The notes under the pieces are model-generated. The model made no database searches and was not told the DNA's origin. It worked only from the letters and a program-made list of their open reading frames with translations. Positions 61,526-64,000 of a stretch of 64,000 nt of DNA are shown in pieces; positions within the stretch are counted from its first letter, which is position 1, and the number at the start of each line of letters is the position of its first letter. The translations under genes were made by a program, and so were the position numbers. The DNA comes from Sideroxydans sp. CL21 (GTDB taxonomy: Bacteria > Pseudomonadota > Gammaproteobacteria > Burkholderiales > Gallionellaceae), in NCBI RefSeq assembly GCF_902459525.1, contig NZ_LR699166.1, forward strand, positions 3,174,501 through 3,238,500. The letters are read 5' to 3'.

Positions 61526-62902
61526 ATGCGCAGCTTGCTCCCTCTACAACTCGCGGTCGTCCTTGCGCTGTGCGCATGGCTCTGGATGAAGACCACCGCC
61601 ATCGATCCCTTGCCAGACTGGCATCAGGGCGAACTGGTGGTCATCGTTCCGCCTGCAGAAATGGAAGCAGAAAACGCTTTTGAAACCGAACTCGCCGAAC
61701 AGTTTGCCCAACAGTTGCAGGTAAAACTGAAGATTGTTCCGCTTCCGGTCGGCCAGGCCCTTCCTGCATTGACCGCGCACAAGGCCCATCTGGCAACCGG
61801 CGTCCGCAACACAAGCGATTACGCGGTGCGCTTCGGCAAGGCTTATCAATCGCTTGAAGAACTGCTGATCTGTCACGGCAAGACGCCGGATGATCTGGAC
61901 GACCTTGAAGGCCGTGAACTCGCCGTCGCCGCCGGATCGCCGCAAGAGGCGGCTTTGCGCGAAGTGCGTCACGAGCATGACAAGCTGGGCTGGAGATCGC
62001 AGCGCAATACCTCGTCCGCCGAACTGCTGGAAGAAGTCGCCTACGGAAAACTGGACTGCACGGTTGCTAACGAGGAGCAGCTCGCAACCGCACGAAATTA
62101 CTACCCGGAACTGGGGGTCGCCCTGGATATCGATTCGCCTTCAGATATGTCCTGGGCTTTTGCCGTCGATGGCGATCCAAAACTGTTTGACGAAGCGCAG
62201 CAATTCTTCGCCCGCATCAAACAGGACGGTTCCTTGCGCCAACTGATCGACCGCTATTACGGCCACAATGACCGTCTCGATGCGATGGATGCCGAAGCCT
62301 TCATCGCCCAGACGCGTACCCTGCTGCCGCATTTCAAGCACTGGTTCCAGGAAGCCGCCGATCTCACCGGCATCGATTGGCAATTGCTTGCCGCGCTTTC
62401 ATACCAGGAATCGCACTGGAATCCCAATGCCACCTCATACACCAATGTGCGCGGCATGATGATGCTGACCGACGAGACTGCAGACCGCATGAATGTGGAG
62501 AACCGCCTGGACGCGCATTCCAGCATCCTTGCCGGTGCCCGTTACCTGCAATTGCTCAAGGAACAGCTGCCGCTGCGCATCAGCGAAGAAGATCGGCTGT
62601 GGATGGCGCTCGCTGCCTACAATCAGGGCATGGGGCATCTGGAGGATGCACGCGTCCTGGCAAGCCAGTCCGGATTGAACCCGGACGTGTGGGCCGACGT
62701 AAAACGCATGATGCCTTTGCTGTCGCGCCCTTCGTTTTACAACAATGCCAAGCACGGCAAGGCGCGCGGCGGTGAAGCAGTGATCCTCGTCGAGACCGTG
62801 CGCTTATACCAGGACATGCTGAAACGCCTTGATGCCCAGGAAAATCTGTATCAATTGCCGCCAACTCTGAAAAACAGTTTCGTGGGCAGTCTCATCAATT
62901 AG
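61526..62902 (+). CDS. mltF: Membrane-bound lytic murein transglycosylase F
   Basis: MltF cleaves peptidoglycan glycan strands in the periplasm. The 458-residue protein has an N-terminal anchor or signal (about 3-21). A periplasmic-binding-protein-like domain (about 35-240) and a GT23/SLT domain (about 270-430) follow. The catalytic Glu lies in LSYQESHWNPNA, with GMMMLT, AGARYL and ALAAYNQGMGHLEDAR as SLT motifs. The length fits the family (E. coli 518). Confidence 0.93.
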   Translation: MRSLLPLQLAVVLALCAWLWMKTTAIDPLPDWHQGELVVIVPPAEMEAENAFETELAEQFAQQLQVKLKIVPLPVGQALPALTAHKAHLATGVRNTSDYAVRFGKAYQSLEELLICHGKTPDDLDDLEGRELAVAAGSPQEAALREVRHEHDKLGWRSQRNTSSAELLEEVAYGKLDCTVANEEQLATARNYYPELGVALDIDSPSDMSWAFAVDGDPKLFDEAQQFFARIKQDGSLRQLIDRYYGHNDRLDAMDAEAFIAQTRTLLPHFKHWFQEAADLTGIDWQLLAALSYQESHWNPNATSYTNVRGMMMLTDETADRMNVENRLDAHSSILAGARYLQLLKEQLPLRISEEDRLWMALAAYNQGMGHLEDARVLASQSGLNPDVWADVKRMMPLLSRPSFYNNAKHGKARGGEAVILVETVRLYQDMLKRLDAQENLYQLPPTLKNSFVGSLIN

Positions 62903-63020
62903 GTTTACCGTCGCGCCGACAACAGGAACCGGTTGATCCACAGTGCGAGGCTGACGGAGCAAGTTCCGATCCGACCGCGAGGAACTTTTAACGAGGTCAG
63001 GCTGCCTTCCCCAACTCACG

Positions 63021-63332
63021 TCACGAGCGCAGAATCGCCATCAAGGCTTTGCCTGGCCATTCGAGCAGAAACCAAAAACCGGAGAATGCAAAGATATACA
63101 GCAAGGGATTGGCCTGTTGCTTACGCACGGCATCGGCGCACACCACGAGGGCGAGCATGCACATGATCCCGCCAACAACGATGGAGATCTTCATGCCGAA
63201 CGAGTACTTCATTCCCTCTTCCAGATGCGCTTGCATGAGGAAAGCAACACTGACTACGCCGACCAGGAGCCACGGGATGGCGACCAATAGCATGACCAGC
63301 ACCGTTTTACGGAAGGGTGTCAGCTCCATCAT
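63021..63332 (-). CDS. Hypothetical small membrane protein
   Basis: The 103-residue product has three hydrophobic segments (about 10-32, 45-66 and 77-97). Its start could be either of two adjacent ATGs (63332 or 63329). No family recognised. It lies between mltF, tail to tail, and the stray serS tail. Confidence 0.55.
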   Translation of the reverse strand: MMELTPFRKTVLVMLLVAIPWLLVGVVSVAFLMQAHLEEGMKYSFGMKISIVVGGIMCMLALVVCADAVRKQQANPLLYIFAFSGFWFLLEWPGKALMAILRS

Positions 63333-63350
63333 GCTGGCCCCACCCGGAAA

Positions 63351-63440
63351 TCAGATCGCGTTGATGGAGGTCAGTCCGCCCATGCAAGGGCGCAACACTT
63401 CCGGCACCAGCACGCTGCCGTCGGCCTGCTGGTAGTTTTG
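63351..63440 (-). pseudogene. Stray 3' tail of a second serS
   Basis: Minus-strand codons ending in TGA at 63351-63353 read [19 protein letters not shown] followed by [10 protein letters not shown]. This is the C-terminal end of seryl-tRNA synthetase. The intact serS 200 bp to the right ends with the similar [19 protein letters not shown] followed by GGIESIRAS. Similarity starts abruptly near 63440. It is a leftover of a different serS allele. Confidence 0.8.
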
Positions 63441-63521
63441 GCTACGGCCACTCGCTATCGCTCGTTTAACATTCGCTGCGCTCATATTAGCCTCCGCCAC
63501 AAGTATTCTTGCTGTGTAGGC

Positions 63522-63539
63522 TAACCCGCATTCGGGTTA
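63522..63539 (-). terminator. Short hairpin after serS
   Basis: TAACCCG and CGGGTTA pair perfectly across 4 bases, 18 bp after the serS stop. No clear T run, so termination strength is uncertain. Confidence 0.4.
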
Positions 63540-63556
63540 CGCCGGAACTAAAACAA

Positions 63557-64000
<444 letters not shown>

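Overview
The window reads as chromosomal DNA of a betaproteobacterium. Gene content and order (glyQ-glyS-gmhB-plsC-ygjP; lptM-lysA with a divergent cyaY; aroE-mtgA; a diheme cytochrome c of the DHC type; many c-di-GMP proteins) suggest the order Nitrosomonadales, perhaps Gallionellaceae-like. This placement comes from pattern recognition, not from a database search. Most of the window is well-packed housekeeping DNA, broken by a few accessory or repeat-rich stretches.

Layout. 0-6 kb: the end of a histidine kinase, then aroE-mtgA, then three secreted-protein genes transcribed away from a two-component system. 6-15 kb: a CorA-type transporter with an extra N-terminal domain, a GGDEF/EAL protein, an HDOD protein, a histone H1-like Lys/Ala repeat protein, lysA-lptM, and two adjacent frataxin-fold genes. 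One of these is ordinary CyaY. The other fuses a frataxin-like domain, a membrane anchor and a retropepsin-like aspartic protease. 15-20.5 kb: one tightly coupled minus-strand operon, glyQ-glyS-gmhB-plsC-ygjP. 20.7-23 kb: a small outer-membrane protein, a GIY-YIG protein, and a repeat-built block with nested inverted repeats around one hypothetical gene. 23-32.6 kb: a minus-strand locus made of a two-component system, a TonB-dependent receptor, ExbB-ExbD-TonB, a lipoprotein metallophosphoesterase, a beta-propeller protein and a DUF347 membrane protein. 33-38 kb: an M18 aminopeptidase, then an ECF42-type sigma-factor locus (NmrA-like reductase, DGPF/YCII protein, sigma factor) with two promoter-like repeats, then a decayed insertion sequence. 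38-48 kb: a secreted phosphoesterase, a possible group II intron remnant, and a six-gene hydrogenase-4-like (hyfBCEFGI-like) cluster. Its large subunit lacks the nickel-iron cysteines and its hyfB-like gene is frameshifted. 48-58 kb: an LPP20-type lipoprotein, a very large CBS/PAS/GGDEF/EAL protein, a Crp/Fnr regulator, dnaE and a diheme cytochrome. 58-64 kb: small proteins, a radical SAM/SPASM enzyme, tRNA-Ser(CGA), a palindromic mosaic element, mltF, and the 3' half of serS with a stray second serS tail behind it.

How the parts fit. The 23-32.6 kb locus looks like one regulated outer-membrane uptake unit with periplasmic phosphoesterase activity. The hyf-like cluster should form a proton- or sodium-pumping membrane complex fed by something other than hydrogen, if hyfB is still functional. 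The ECF42 locus looks like a self-contained stress regulon.

The most unusual observations are the frataxin-membrane-retropepsin fusion next to cyaY, and repeat or palindrome DNA lying in frame inside two essential genes: three 51-bp repeats plus a hairpin at the start of glyQ, and a 24-bp-arm palindrome inside dnaE. Also notable are the two ECF42-like promoters, the nested inverted-repeat cassette around 22.1-22.6 kb, and the near-perfect terminal repeats of a deleted IS element near 37.7-38.1 kb.
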